A stretch of DNA of 64,000 bases from Darksidea phi (taxonomy: Eukaryota > Ascomycota > Dothideomycetes > Pleosporales > Lentitheciaceae), in the NCBI GenBank assembly GCA_030770425.1, contig JASJFT010000097.1, positions 1 through 64,000 on the forward strand, written 5' to 3'. The notes below the pieces were generated by a model, which worked only from the letters and a program-made list of their open reading frames with translations, did no database searches and had not been told where the DNA came from. The stretch's first letter is position 1, and the number at the start of each line of letters is the position of its first letter. Below, piece by piece: positions 1-11,882 of this stretch. The position numbers and the translations under genes were made by a program.

Positions 1-110
1 TTCTATAACTTCTAAGTTACGTAATATTAAATTACTAACTAAGTATAGCTTAGCTATTATAGCTATATTAGAGCTTACCTTATACCCCTCTAATCCTAGG
101 GTTATAATAC
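1..110. repeat. Left LTR fragment (direct repeat copy 1)
   Basis: These 110 bases match 6933-7042 without gaps. In the minus-strand orientation of the element this is the 3' LTR. The window begins inside it, so its outer part is missing. The similarity stops at 110, which marks the junction with the internal region. Differences from copy 2 are all C/T or A/G transitions. Confidence 0.8.
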
Positions 111-1570
111 TCGCTCCCTTCTTCTAAGCTTTATTCTTAAAGATTTTATTATACCCGCTATTCCCTAGCTAGTAGTACCTACGCTTAGTAGGTTCTTTTT
201 TCTAAACCGTACCGTACTCTATATATACGTACTATATAGCCTATTCGGGGCTATAGTTATTCCGCCTCCTTAGTAATATATAAGAGTAATTAATCCGTCG
301 TCTATATAGAATTAACTACCCTCTATCTTTAATTAACTTCCTAGGTTCTAACGATACCTAAGACTCCTACGATAACTCGTTCTAAATATTATTATCGTCT
401 TACGAATTATCTATTTACTTATTCTCGTCTTATACTAATATCTTATTCTTATTATCGTACCGTACGACCTCCTTAAACCTATTATATTAATCTTTAGTCT
501 AGTTCCTATATAGAGTATATCCGTCGTAGGTCGAAGTACAATCTAGTAGTAATTAAGAGAGATTAGATAAAGGTAGATAAATAAAAATCCGATCTTTAAG
601 CTAAGCTAGATACTATATATACTACTTATAATAAGACTTTTATTTAAATAGTCGAGCTTTATACTTATAAGGCTCGTCTCTTAAAGTAGCTTCGGGACCT
701 AGATTATCGCGATATTAAAATACGCCGTCGCGAGCTTATATCCCTTAAAGAGCTAGACTAGTTAGAGGAAGCTAAGTATTCTACTTCTTCTAACTTACTT
801 AGGTTACTATAGTAACCCTTACTATATAAGTCCGCTAACTTCTCTTTTTTAAATAGTTAGAAGTCTCTACCTCTAGGTACCTTTAGTAATACTATTTAAC
901 TAGCCTCTAATAGCCCTATAGGTTCTTAATTAGTTCCTATATATTTTAGCTAGTAGGCTATCCTTCCTACTTAACTAAATATTTCTACTAACGATCGAAC
1001 TTTTATAGTTCTTAGATTTCCTCGACCTTATATTCCTTATCTTTAAGTTCGATATCGATAGCTACTTCGATATCTTCTAGTACTAGTTCTAGTAATAATA
1101 TATAGAATATCGGGTATATTTTTATACCTTTAATTAGCTTTAGCCTATAGTTAACTAGTCCTATTTTTTCTTTAATTTCGAATAGTCTAATTCGTAAATT
1201 ATCTAGTTTATCGTATAGTTATTTAGTTTTTAGATTTTATTATAAAAGGAAAACTTTATCCCTTCTCTTAAGGGTCGGTTCCTTAAGCTTTCTTTTATTT
1301 ACTATTTTAGCTATTATAAGGTTCCTACGTACTATCTACGTACTAAGTTCTTTATATAGTTCTTATATTAAATAGACCTTTTCTTCTACCCTAGTAGATA
1401 TACTCTTAATATCCTTTAGATCTTTATAAGTTATTAGCTTATATCTATAATTTATATAGTATAGTAAGTATCTAGTTATCGTAGACTTCTTACTATTATA
1501 TACTAATTATACTATTAGTAGTAATTTAACCTAGTTATTTTATAATTTATTAATATAGAATCTTAGATAC

Positions 1571-1625
1571 TCCTCTAAAGTTTAGTTCGTTCGTTCCGTC
1601 TAACTATCTATCTACGAATAGAAGT
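1571..1625 (-). pseudogene. Integrase C-terminal motif relic
   Basis: The minus strand keeps the frame of the Ty3/gypsy integrase motif usually read as HPQTDGQTERTNQ. Here the three Gln codons are stops (TAG, TAG, TAA), Pro reads Ser, the first Thr reads Ile and Gly reads Ser, while the TERTN core is intact. Every change is what C-to-T (or G-to-A) mutation gives. This fixes the strand of the element and shows the integrase is dead. Confidence 0.8.
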
Positions 1626-2721
1626 TAGTTAATAGCTTTCTCTTAATTCCTAATTTTATAAGTAGTATACTCTAAAATTTTAAAGTAAATAGTTTATCCC
1701 TATTTATAAGAATCTATTCTAGTAATCTATAATTAGTAATAAGTATTCTTTTAACCTCGTAAGCTATATTTTCTACTATAATTACTTCGTTTATCGGGAT
1801 AAAGTATACCGCCTTAGTTAATTAGTCTATAATTACTATAATTATATTATATAATCTTCTTAATTCTAGTTCTAGTAATAGTAGTAACTTTACTATAAAG
1901 TCTATTATAATATAAGTCTATAGTCGTATAGGTAGTATTAGTAGTTAGAGTAATCTATAAGGCTTATATCTCTTAGGTTTATTTTTAGAATATTCTAAAT
2001 AGTCGCCTATTACTTTCTAAACTTCCTCTTTTATATTAATAAGTAGGTATTCTCTATCTATATATCTAACTATTTCGTTAATTTCTAGGTATTCTAGTAT
2101 CTTACTCTTATAGATTTCCCGTATAAGGTCTCCTCTAAGACTTAATAGTATATAAGGCCTTATCTCTAAATTGTTTATTAAAGTAGAGTATTCTTCCTTA
2201 TTAAAGTATATATTATCTCCCTTTAATATCCCGTTAACGTTTCTAATAGTTTCTTAGACCTTATTTCTCTATTTTTTCTTAATATCTACTACTACTATAA
2301 TTTTAACTAGCCTTATATAGTTATATATAAGAGTCCTATTAGGTTCTCTTTATAGAACTAGTTTATATATAATAGGTTCGTCGGTACCTTAAAGGTCTAA
2401 TCTTCTACTAAGAGTATCTATCGCTCTATTTAGTATTCCTAGTTAGTAGCTTATCTTAAAATCGTAATCCGCTAGTAATTTCGACTATTAGAATTATTAT
2501 TAATTAAGTTTCTTTATAGTTATAAAACTCGTAAGGTTCTAGTAGTTTATAATAACCTTAATTTTATACTTAGCTCCTATAAGCTATAGTTTCTATTATT
2601 TAAATACTAATATAATAGCGCTAAGTTCCTTATTATAAATATTATAGTTTACTTCTTCTTTACTAAACTTATATAAGTAGTAGAATACTAATCTCTATTT
2701 TTCGTCTTCCCCCTACTAGGT

Positions 2722-2775
2722 AAGTATTACTCCTAGTATATAGTCTAATACGTCCGTTTCTACTCTAAGAGGTTT
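2722..2775 (-). pseudogene. RNase H motif relic
   Basis: The minus strand reads ETDVLDYILG followed by VILT. This matches the start of the RNase H domain in Ty3/gypsy pol, normally close to ETDASDYALG. The Ala-to-Val changes are C-to-T transitions. It lies about 0.4-0.8 kb downstream of the reverse transcriptase motifs, as expected. Confidence 0.75.
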
Positions 2776-3180
2776 TATTAGATTATATATCTATAATATA
2801 GATATTAATATAAATAGACTCTTAAGCTTATCGAAAGTTTCCTATTATTTTTAATTCTACTAAAATTCTTTTTTCTTCTTAGTTATCTTTATAAGTAGAG
2901 ATATAGTCTTTAAGTAGTCCTTAATAAACTTCTAATAGAAGTTAGTAAATTTTAAAAAGGATTATACGTTCTTAACCAATATTAGGGTTAGTTATTCCCT
3001 TATAGTCTATACTTTCTTAGGGTTTATAGATACTCCTTCTCGCGAAATAATAAAACCTAGGTATTCGGTTTTCGTTCTATAGAATTTATATTTATTTAAG
3101 TAAAGTAGTAACCTATTTTACTATAGCTTTTATAGTACTTTCTTTATATATTCTTTATATTCTTTTAGCGTCCCTTTATT

Positions 3181-3545
3181 ATATATAAGAATATTATTTA
3201 GATATACTATATAGAATACGTCTAAGTATTCGTTTAATATTTTATTAATAACTAACTAAAATATTATTAGTATATTTATTAGTCTAAATAGTATAACTTT
3301 ATACTTATAGAGTTTATATTAGATCTTAAATACTATATACTTCTTATACTCCTTCGCTATTTAAATCTAATAGAATTCTTCTCGGATATCGAATTTTATA
3401 ATCTACTTAACTCCTTAGAGCTAGTCTATAAGTTCTCTAATTAGTAGTAGTAAGTATCTATTCTTTTTTATAATATTATTTAAACGTCTATAGTCTATAT
3501 AAAGTTATAACTTCCTATTTTTCTTTAGAATAAATAGAACTAGTA
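3181..3545 (-). pseudogene. Reverse transcriptase domain relic
   Basis: Two hallmark blocks are visible on the minus strand. At about 3541-3455 the sequence reads LFILKKNRKL, a stop, then LYIDYRRLN and KNRY, matching the fingers motif of gypsy reverse transcriptases (FVKKKDG...DYR.LN..T.K..YP). At 3240-3181 it reads EYLDVFYIVYLNNILIY, matching the catalytic block normally YLDDILIYS. Both catalytic Asp codons now encode Asn through G-to-A change. The relic is clearly inactive. Confidence 0.85.
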
Positions 3546-6500
3546 ATACTATAGAGTTTTAACTTTCTCTAATATATTCTCTTTTTAAGTTCTTTATTAA
3601 GTACTCTTTTAGTTCTTCCTATTAATCTACTATTAACGAGTATATAGGTCTAGACTTAAGCTTTACGTCCTCCTTTAGATATATCTTATAATCCTATTCC
3701 TAGTACTTTAGTAAATCTATATCCGAATATTCTTTAAATAACTCTTAGAACTCTTTATAGTCTTAAGGTATTATTAGTTATAGTTCTTTCTATATAGTCG
3801 CGACTCTTTATACTATAATAATATCGACTCTTTATAGATTCTTTTTATAGATCCTCGCGATCTTATAAAGTAAAATTAAGTCTATCCTTCCTTTCTAGGG
3901 TATATACTAGATCTTATAGCTAGACCTTTCTAGTCTTCTAATTTCTACGACTCGAACTATCTACTTATAGCCTAGTACTTTACGTAGCTTTTAATCTATC
4001 TATAGATTATATATTACTAGTTAATTATAACTAATAATTATATTAGTATCTTTAATTTCTATAATATTAAATCTATAATAGTCTCTAATATTTTCTACCT
4101 CTAAGGTTACTTTTTATATTTCGAGGTAAATTATACCTCCTTTATATTCTATAGGTAATCTATCCCTAAGATCTACTTATATAGGTTTTTCTTTAACTTA
4201 GTAAGGAATCTCGTATTTCTCTACTAATTTTAATAATAGAAGTATAAACTCTACTCTATTATTTACTATAGCTTAGACTTTCTATCTATAAATCTATACG
4301 TCTACTTCTAATCTAGCTAGTTACTATATACCTTCTTATATAATTTATAGGGTTATCTTTTAGATACTTTTATTAGCGCGACCCTAGTATAGCTAATAAT
4401 AACTTAGTTTTTTAGTTTATTATCGTAGAGGTTCTATTCTTCGGGGGTATCCTCTAGTTCTCTAGTCTTATTTTATCGAATAGGCGACTTATCTACCTAT
4501 TTTATTTTTAGATCTAGTATTCTTTTAATCCTACGAGATATTTTCTAATTCGGCTCTTCTAATAGTTCTTCTTTCGGTAATAATATAGCCTAATTAATAG
4601 GTTCTTCCTTATTTTTATTATTTTAGGTATCGTAATATCCCTACTATATACCTAGGGCCTTTAACTATCTACTAATCTCTAGATTCTTTAAATTATCTTA
4701 GTTCTATACTAAATATTCGTATAATTTATATTATTTAATAAGGTATTCCTTCCTTTTAAGATTTTAATAGAAGATATCTTCTTCCCTTCTAGTCGTAAGC
4801 TCTTATTACGCTAGGTATAGGATATATAATCGATTATAGTACGTCTAATATATAACCTTATAATTAGGTTCTTAGTATATAATCCTATAGTTAATATCTC
4901 GTTTATATCCTTTAGTATCTACCTAGATTAGTCCGTATAGCTATTATCCTATAGTATATTTTATTAGGAAATACTTATTATATTTATTATTATAATAATT
5001 AATCTATCCTAGCTATCCTTACTCCTTATAAGCCTAGGCCTAGTTATTATAGTCGTAGATATAGTATCCTACTATTAGATATTCTACGTTTTAAAGGTAT
5101 ATATATAAGCTACTTCCTAGAAGTATTATAGTTTCCTTCTTCTATTAGGCGTAGTACTCGTAATTTCTCGTATAGTTTATCTATAGTAGTATATTATAAC
5201 CTATATTATTATAGTCTTAGGTTATCTTATAACCTTCTAGTCCTTAGAGTCTTAAGGTCTAGCTTATTATCTACTAACTTTAATCTCTTGTAACGTATAT
5301 TAGCTTCCTCGTATTAGTATAATATTTAGTAATATACTAGCTAGTCCTATATTTTTAATATTTATTATATATTAACTATTTAAAAACGTTTTCTACGCTA
5401 ACCTTATCTAGCCCGTTAAGTTTTAGTTCTCCTATTTTAAGCTTTAGGTCGTCTTATTATCGAGTAATCTCTTTAATCTTATTTTACCTACTAGTATCAT
5501 ACTATATCTCGGGTATTAAGTTAGGCTTAGTTTCTTTTTCTTTACTATATCTAATTATATTTATATATTTAGTATCGTTCTAGCTCTCTATATTCTTTTT
5601 TTCTTCGCCGTATTTTCTAGCGAAGTATCCCTATATATCGTAGTATAGGTACGCTTTTTCGTCTCGATATTATTTTATCTCGTCTACTAGGACCTTTTAT
5701 AACCTCTTACCTTACTTATATTTCTTATTTTTTAGATATTTCTTTTTCTAGACTATACTAACGTCTATTTTGTTATAACCCTTATAAAACCTACGTTTTT
5801 AAGCTATCTACTCTTTTCTATAGACTCTTACTAGTCCTATAGTATCTTACTTTTCGAGTACTTATTTATATAGTTAATTATTAATACGAATTACCGTCTT
5901 AATTAGTTCTACTAGGTCGTCTAATTTTTTAAACTAGGCTAATTCGTCCTTAATTAGCTTCTTAAGTTTATTATAATATATAACTATAAGAGACGTATCG
6001 TCCTAGTTAATCTTATACTATAGCTATTTAAATTTAGTAGTATATATACTCGTTAATTTAGTCTACCTTAGCCTTTAGATCTAGTATTCGGTCTATTAGA
6101 CCTTATTAATATCTTTAAAGACTATACGTATTTATTCCTTAAATAAATCCTAATCTTTAAATACTATCTTTATTTTATTATATTACTTTAATAAGAAATC
6201 CTTATTAGCTATATAGTTATCGATTAGGGGCTATATCTATATAGCTACTTTCCCTATTATATATATACCTACGGTAAGGATCTTATTCTAGTCGTTAGTA
6301 AATATAGTAGAGTTAAACTAATAATATAGGTCTAATTATATAAGAAACGGCCTTAAACCTTTCTTTCTACTATTATATTTCTCTAATATTAAAATCTTTA
6401 ACTTCGTCTTAAGTCCTACTCGTACCTATTATAATAATTCTTATAGTAATATTATAGTCTATTATAGCTTAACTATTTAAGCTACTTATTACTAGATTAG

Positions 6501-6932
6501 GGCTACTAGATTCGTTACTAAAGCTCTAGTTACGCTTTCCCTAGAGGTATTACGTAAGCTAGATAGAGTTACTATATTAATATAACCTTAGTTTAGGGTA
6601 GTTAATATATTATATATTATATATACCTTTATACGAGATCTAGGTTAGGGCCGATAGAATATTTATCGTACTATTAGTTTCTAATAGATTAAGATTAAGT
6701 TAACGAATTCTATTATTAGAATAACTACTTAGGAAAAGATTTAATCTTATTCGTAAGTATTAGGTAAAGAACTAAAGATTAACTATAAAGAATTAAGATA
6801 AAAGTCTAAGAGATCCTCCGCTCTCTTATACCCGTTCTTATTCCTTAAGGTAGTAGTAGTAGTAGTAGAAGTAGTAACTTCTATAACTTCTATAACTTCT
6901 ATAGTAGTTATAAAAGTAGTTATCTTAGTAAC

Positions 6933-7042
6933 TTCTATAACTTCTAAGTTATATAATATTAGATTACTAACTAAGCGTAGCTCGGCTATTATAGCTATAT
7001 TAGAGCTTACCTCGTACCCCTCTAATCCTAGGGTTATAATAC
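6933..7042. repeat. Right LTR (direct repeat copy 2)
   Basis: This is the second copy of the 110-bp repeat at the window start and corresponds to the 5' LTR of the minus-strand element. The LTR probably extends left of 6933, because the first copy is truncated by the window. Just upstream (about 6850-6940) is a run of GTA triplets and three tandem copies of the 9-mer AACTTCTAT, followed by a fourth similar block. Confidence 0.75.
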
Positions 7043-7424
7043 CTAATAGTAGAATTAAAAGAGAAGATAGTATAAACTATTATAGTATAGATATATTAGG
7101 GTTAAGATAGAATATAAGTTATACTATAAAGAGTTAATATTAAGATAAGTAGGGGTTATATATACCTAATATAGTAAGATCTAGTAAAGAAAGCGTCGTA
7201 ACTATAGGTATAGTATATAATAGGTATAAATAGTTATAGATTAGTACTATAATAGCTATAGTACGAATATTATTATATATAATTATATTTATATTATAAG
7301 CTATAGTACGAATATTACTATATACGATTATTAGGATTATATATTTATTATAATAAAGTAATATGAATAGGTTATATTATATAGATATTATATAGGCGTA
7401 TAATTTAGCGACTAGTCGTAGGGA
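7043..7424. other. AT-rich RIP-affected flank of the retrotransposon
   Basis: This sequence shows the same lack of CA/TG dinucleotides and the same TA richness as the element, but I found no similarity to the LTR and no coding remnant. It is probably a fragment of another repeat or RIP spread into flanking DNA. The RIP signature ends near 7424, where CATGG-type words become common within a few dozen bases. Confidence 0.6.
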
Positions 7425-8006
7425 ACATTGAGTAATATTAAGTAATATTGAGTAGTATTGGGGGCATGGAGAGCATGGAGCGCGCATGCCACGGGCATGG
7501 ACCACCTGCCAGCCGCGCTAACTCGTAGCGAACCTTTTGCCGATATTGGTATTGTGGCTAGGGACTTTATCGCGCGAAGAAGTTGACCGCCGGCAAAGGA
7601 GCGAGGATTAATCAAAACGAGGAGATAGTACTCTCGCCTCTTCAACGACGTATTGCGCGCGAAAATTGACCGGTGACAGACTGCCTATTGGTGGTCTTCG
7701 TGTTGATTCCTGGGACATCATGGGCGAAAATTTCCGAATAGGCGCAGACCGCGCGCGACCACTATATAGATCTGGGAACGTTAATACCGTTAATATTTTA
7801 ATTCACGGTAAATCAGTTTTCCTGTACCACTTATCACAGCCCCCTTCAACATCGCTACCCCGGAAATTACTACGAGGCGAGGCCGCTGCCCCAGTATAAG
7901 CGCTAATGTATAGCTGCGGCACAGCGCGTAGCTGCTCTTAAATCATCTCCACCGAAGCCGCGTCTCACCTCTTACCACACGCGTTCTGCGACTCGACCTC
8001 CGCACA
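7425..8006. other. Spacer between RIP block and first gene
   Basis: The stretch is GC-balanced. It starts with short imperfect direct repeats (GAGTAATATT/AAGTAATATT, about 7430-7460). Two 77-codon ORFs here have no recognisable family features. The last 150 bases are the likely promoter and 5' leader of the gene at 8007. Confidence 0.5.
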
Positions 8007-9001
8007 ATGCATCGCCTCTCTAGTCTTCGAAGATTCCGCAACAAAGTCTCTCAGGCGGTGGGACTGCGACCTATTCCAACCCCTGCTTGGCCGCTCCAAC
8101 AGGACTGCGACGTTCCTGAAATGATGGATCAGCTCCAATCGCCTCTTTTCGGGAAGCTCAGTGCAGAGCTCAGGATTCTCATTTACTCCGCTGCCTTGGG
8201 CGATCCGGAACGGTTTCTCCACATATGCCTGAACTGGAATAATAAGAAGTGCAGGCCGATGGCGCATTGGCGCTGCACCGATCTGGAGAGTCCATTTCCG
8301 ACTTGGCAACATTACTGCTTCGGCGAAAAGCCTTTATTCGACAAAGAGGGAAAGTTCTACAACGTACGACCCCGGCAGATCACCACAACTGATGACCAGC
8401 TCATTGCACTGCTTTTAAGCTGCCGACGAATGCAAGTATGCGTCTTTGTTTCTCACGTTTAACATGCTAAATCAGCCCACGTAGCTACTCGGAAGCCTTG
8501 GTCATTCTGTACGAACGCAACATCTTCCACTTCAGAGGTCCTGTCACTCTGCCGTTGTTCAAACAATCTATCCCTGCAGTACAGTGGAATGCCATTCGCA
8601 AGGTCCATCTTTCTACCGCTTATTCACCTTTTTATAGCCCAAACCGTAATAGGGCAGGCTACAAGGCGCCAAAAACGCTACCGAACTGGAACCAAATCTG
8701 CGAAGACTTGAAAAGCTTGCCCAACTTACAGACTCTTTCCTTCGACATCTTGGCATGCGATCCGTATTTCGATCGTGGTTATTTCACGGGAACAGAACCT
8801 AAAACTCTGTTATCAATCTTGAAACCACTGAAAGCTATTCGTTCCTGCAGGATAGAAGTGGAGTTGAACACGGAGCTTCCTGAAGAAGTAGTACATTTTC
8901 TCGGGCCTATCAATTACGAAATAAGGTTTCGGGAACGACCTTTCAATGAGGTTTTTCGACGGCTGCCACTATTCGATTCTATCGAACTGGAAAGAATGTA
9001 A
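8007..9001 (+). CDS. 2EXR/DUF7730-like protein of unknown function
   Basis: Two exons, 8007-8431 and 8485-9001, encode 313 residues. The N-terminal half has the block common to fungal DUF7730/2EXR proteins: LFGKLSAELRILIYSAALGD, then HICLNW and MAHWRC, then LLLSCRRI joined across the splice to YSEALVILYERN. The second half carries short Leu/Ile-rich stretches such as SLPNLQTLSFDILACD. The 53-bp intron must be GC-AG (donor GCAAGT): the nearby GT at 8436 gives the wrong phase, whereas the GC donor restores the family motif CRR-I-YSEA. The start is the first ATG of the frame before the conserved block. These proteins are numerous in ascomycete accessory regions and have no established activity. 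No signal peptide or membrane segment is evident. Confidence 0.82.
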
Positions 9002-11778
9002 CCTGACCCACAACCTCTAAGCGAAACCATCAATTTGGGATCATTCCGAAATATATATCCTTCTATTCTTGCTTCAATCCTTCCTAAAGCTCTAGCTTAG
9101 AGAATTATGGGATTGGGTTGCCTGTAGCTTCAAATCACCGACGCTTCCAACTATTAGGCGTCCAGTTGACCGGTTGACCAATTGGCTCCAGGCTTCCATC
9201 ATCCTTGATACGATATGGATTTTTCCGGTCGGACATAAGTTTACACCCTTCCATCTATCGTTAGCAAAGAGACGAAAACAATAGCACCGATATCCTTACC
9301 TAGCGCAAAATAGGCGAGACTGTCGGCATTCTCATCGCAGGCATTCTCCTATTCCCGGTCAACATAAGGGAGCGTCTTCGCCAGTCTTTTCGCGTTCTCC
9401 CAACCATATACCGCGCCTCGGCCAAGTCTAAAAAGCCCTCCATTTTTCACTTTCACATCGTCTCGCCAGAGCCCCGCCGAAGTATAGGTCATTTCGTGTA
9501 ACAACGTTACTACAAGTCCATTGCCCAGAATGTCTGAAGAAAGTTCAGTTATATAGAACGCACGAGTAGCGCGCAGAGGTTAATCATACCTATTGGTCTA
9601 AATTCACCTTGTGCAGACTCCCTGACAGAGCTCTTAATCCTACTCCACCTATACTTCAAATACGAACGGTGATTTGCCCCTTAAGATCTCTTTATTTCTC
9701 TAATTAGTAGTAGGCAGAGTTGTATAGTATTGGGTGCGAATTATCCATCGACTCTCACCGCCGACGCGTATATGTCTACTAGAGTCGCTAGTTGATCCAT
9801 AAGTCTAGAATATTGCTTCTTGTATAAACCTCGCTTGACTTGGTTCTCTGTATTATTATTATTAATACGGCCTTCAATACCAGATGCCGGAGTCGATGAT
9901 CCTTAGGGGAATGCTTACGCTTATCGAAAGCCTATAGTCCGTTTTTCAACTCGTATCGCGACCCATCGCAATAGATTATCTGTCATATTCACGTTAGAAA
10001 AGTAGTGGCGCAACTATTCTATATACTCACAGCGTTAGTCCAACGTACGTCCCCGTCTTGTTTTCCCTAGTCTCTAATATTACCCAAAATACCTTTGAAT
10101 ATCTCTATAACCAGCGTGAGCTACCTTAATACTGATCCGGAGTGTAGTTGCATACCATATGCCCTAGAAAGTTTGATTTTCCTCAACGTCTGTTTGTACG
10201 GCATGTTTTTACTGGCAGGTACATCGGGAAGTTGTTGACTTTCGTTGATGATATCGTTATGGGCAAAGAGGTTCTTGATTAGATCCTGAAGCTCGCTCGG
10301 CCGAGGAGGCACTTCATCCCAAGGATTCTCTACCCTTGGGGCATCTGTGGGATCTTTTTTCGTTCGAACCTGTGCTCTCTCGAGGGCTTGCATAGCGATT
10401 TCTGCCATGTCGAACGCTTCATGCAACGCCGTTTCAATTTCATCATCTAAATGATTTGCATCGTCAGCGGAACGTCTTAGCTCGCGGAGTGCACGACGTA
10501 CAAATTGCGCTGCATGACTGGTCAATCTTCCATCCTTCAACAAGAGTGAGGCATGTCGACAACGCGAACATGAGCGCTAGGTAAAGGAAATGAGAAGGCA
10601 TGTTCGCAAATCGGTGCTGGGCACAGTTGTATGGTTCAACCAGGCGGTGTCGTTGCCAGTCTTATATCTATATCTATCACCCATACTTCCGTTCAGACAA
10701 GGTAATAATGCTCCTTTACGGGAGCGGCACATCCATTACTACGGCTTGGCAATGTTTCGAAATCCCTGATAATGTGGCAATGAACAAATGGACTGAGCCA
10801 CAATGTTTTACAGGCATAACCGCCCGGACATCACTCGAACAGGTGATCATATTGATTGCCGGAGTTTCAACTCTAAACACTCATTTAGAGGCTGTATTCC
10901 TATCACGCACCACGAATGATTGGTGCTTACTCATGCTACAACAGTCCCGCGCCAAGGGTGGTTGATAAAGATCCAAGATCAACGTTTTAACCCCTTAAAG
11001 AATAAGGAAATAGCGTTGATACGCTGTTAACAGAGCCTTTGCGTGAAAACAACGTGTTAATAACGTGATAGCAAGGTGTTAACCTTAGCCTGTTACGTCT
11101 TGACTACCCCCCCTTGGCGCGGACTTGCCGCAATCAATTGTTAGCACGAGCCCTGTGGCAAAGGAGATCCTGCCAACACGGCCACCATACGGCGTGGTCC
11201 CTTCTAAGAAAAGACTCATTGTGAAGATAGTTTTGGCGACAGATACCAGTGAGAATTTACCCGTTCGACTCTTGATATGGTGCGCTTGCGCCATGATCAA
11301 TTATTTTTCTCGATTTTGGATGCTTTTCCATCCAAACTGCTCGTACTAGGAGCACTGAGACATAGGCTTCGTTGTTACGGCGCATGAGAGCTAATAATGC
11401 GGCAAAGTATACTTCTAACGCATATAGTTAGCCGCCCCGTTTTGGACCCCAGCGTAGCCCGGGCCGCTTACGGTACCAATTGAGCACCGTCGTTCGGGCG
11501 TTTTCTTACGGAAATGTCTACGCCGCAGTCAAATAATGTATCAATCGTCAGGTAGTGTCCCAATTTTGCCTGCGTTGTGAGTAAGGCACTGCAGCGCTCT
11601 GGATCCAAGACCACAGGGGCACGTAGGGACTAATAATACTTGTAACACGAACCAGAAACGTATTCACAGTAACAAAATTAGAGCTGAAGGGCGTAGCATA
11701 GCCTCAAGCAATGGTCAATTTGATTCCATGTGCATGATTCTCTGAAATGTTGCCAGGTGTACAAGAACACCTGTGGCA
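9002..11778. other. Gene-poor stretch, one doubtful ORF
   Basis: I see no confident gene here. The best candidate is a 140-codon minus-strand ORF (10121-10543), described separately. Parts (about 9650-10120) are mildly AT-rich. A minus-strand ORF at 11085-11300 has a short run resembling the end of short-chain dehydrogenases, but too little to call. The stretch probably contains decayed genes or repeats. Confidence 0.4.
10121..10543 (-). CDS. Possible hypothetical protein or gene fragment
   Basis: A 140-codon ORF has protein-like composition: a charged helical N-terminal half (RRALRELRRSADDANHLDDE, then EAFDMAEIAMQALERAQV) and a proline/charged linker with NPWDEVPPRPSELQDLIKNL. I recognise no family. 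The opposite strand has no competing ORF of this length. No promoter or intron extension could be established. It could be a real small protein, one exon of a larger gene, or a relic. Confidence 0.3.
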   Translation of the reverse strand: MLKDGRLTSHAAQFVRRALRELRRSADDANHLDDEIETALHEAFDMAEIAMQALERAQVRTKKDPTDAPRVENPWDEVPPRPSELQDLIKNLFAHNDIINESQQLPDVPASKNMPYKQTLRKIKLSRAYGMQLHSGSVLR

Positions 11779-11790
11779 GTCTATATATAT
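11779..11790 (+). promoter_or_regulatory. TATA-like element upstream of the gene at 11883
   Basis: TATATATA lies about 100 bp upstream of the putative start codon of the partly decayed gene. The spacing is plausible for a fungal core promoter. Confidence 0.4.
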
Positions 11791-11882
11791 GAGAGCTCAG
11801 TTCTCACAGACAAATCACTCCCATCCGCATCGTCCCCTTCTTTGAGTCTATTGATGAGTAACTTCTATGTTGTACAATTAAC

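Larger units (their letters stand above)
1..7042 (-). mobile_element. RIP-degraded Ty3/gypsy LTR retrotransposon
   Basis: Reading the minus strand, three pol landmarks lie in the Ty3/gypsy order: reverse transcriptase (about 3545-3181), RNase H (about 2775-2722), then the integrase C-terminal motif (about 1625-1571). The block is flanked by a direct repeat (1-110 and 6933-7042) that I take as parts of the two LTRs; the left LTR is cut by the window edge. CA and TG dinucleotides are almost absent throughout while TA is very abundant, the classic product of RIP, which turns CpA into TpA. No ORF long enough to be listed survives. Gag and protease should lie at about 4-6.8 kb by position, but I could not recognise their motifs. 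The element cannot be functional. Strand and superfamily are supported by motifs; the outer limits are inferred. Confidence 0.88.

Noticed and set aside
1..7424. Centromere or telomere-associated satellite
   Set aside because: The block is explained by one gypsy element with pol motifs and LTRs; no telomere repeat or satellite array is seen.
7412..7645. 77-codon minus-strand ORF at the RIP border
   Set aside because: Its composition looks like chance, it overlaps the short direct repeats at the border, and nothing similar is known to me.
8436..8484. GT-AG intron in the 2EXR-like gene with donor at 8436
   Set aside because: It puts exon 2 out of frame and destroys the CRRIYSEA motif; the GC donor at 8432 fits phase and family.
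11085..11300. Short-chain dehydrogenase remnant on the minus strand
   Set aside because: Only a run like RISFATGLVLTIDCG resembles the SDR C-terminal block; the preceding residues do not fit and no further SDR motif is nearby.
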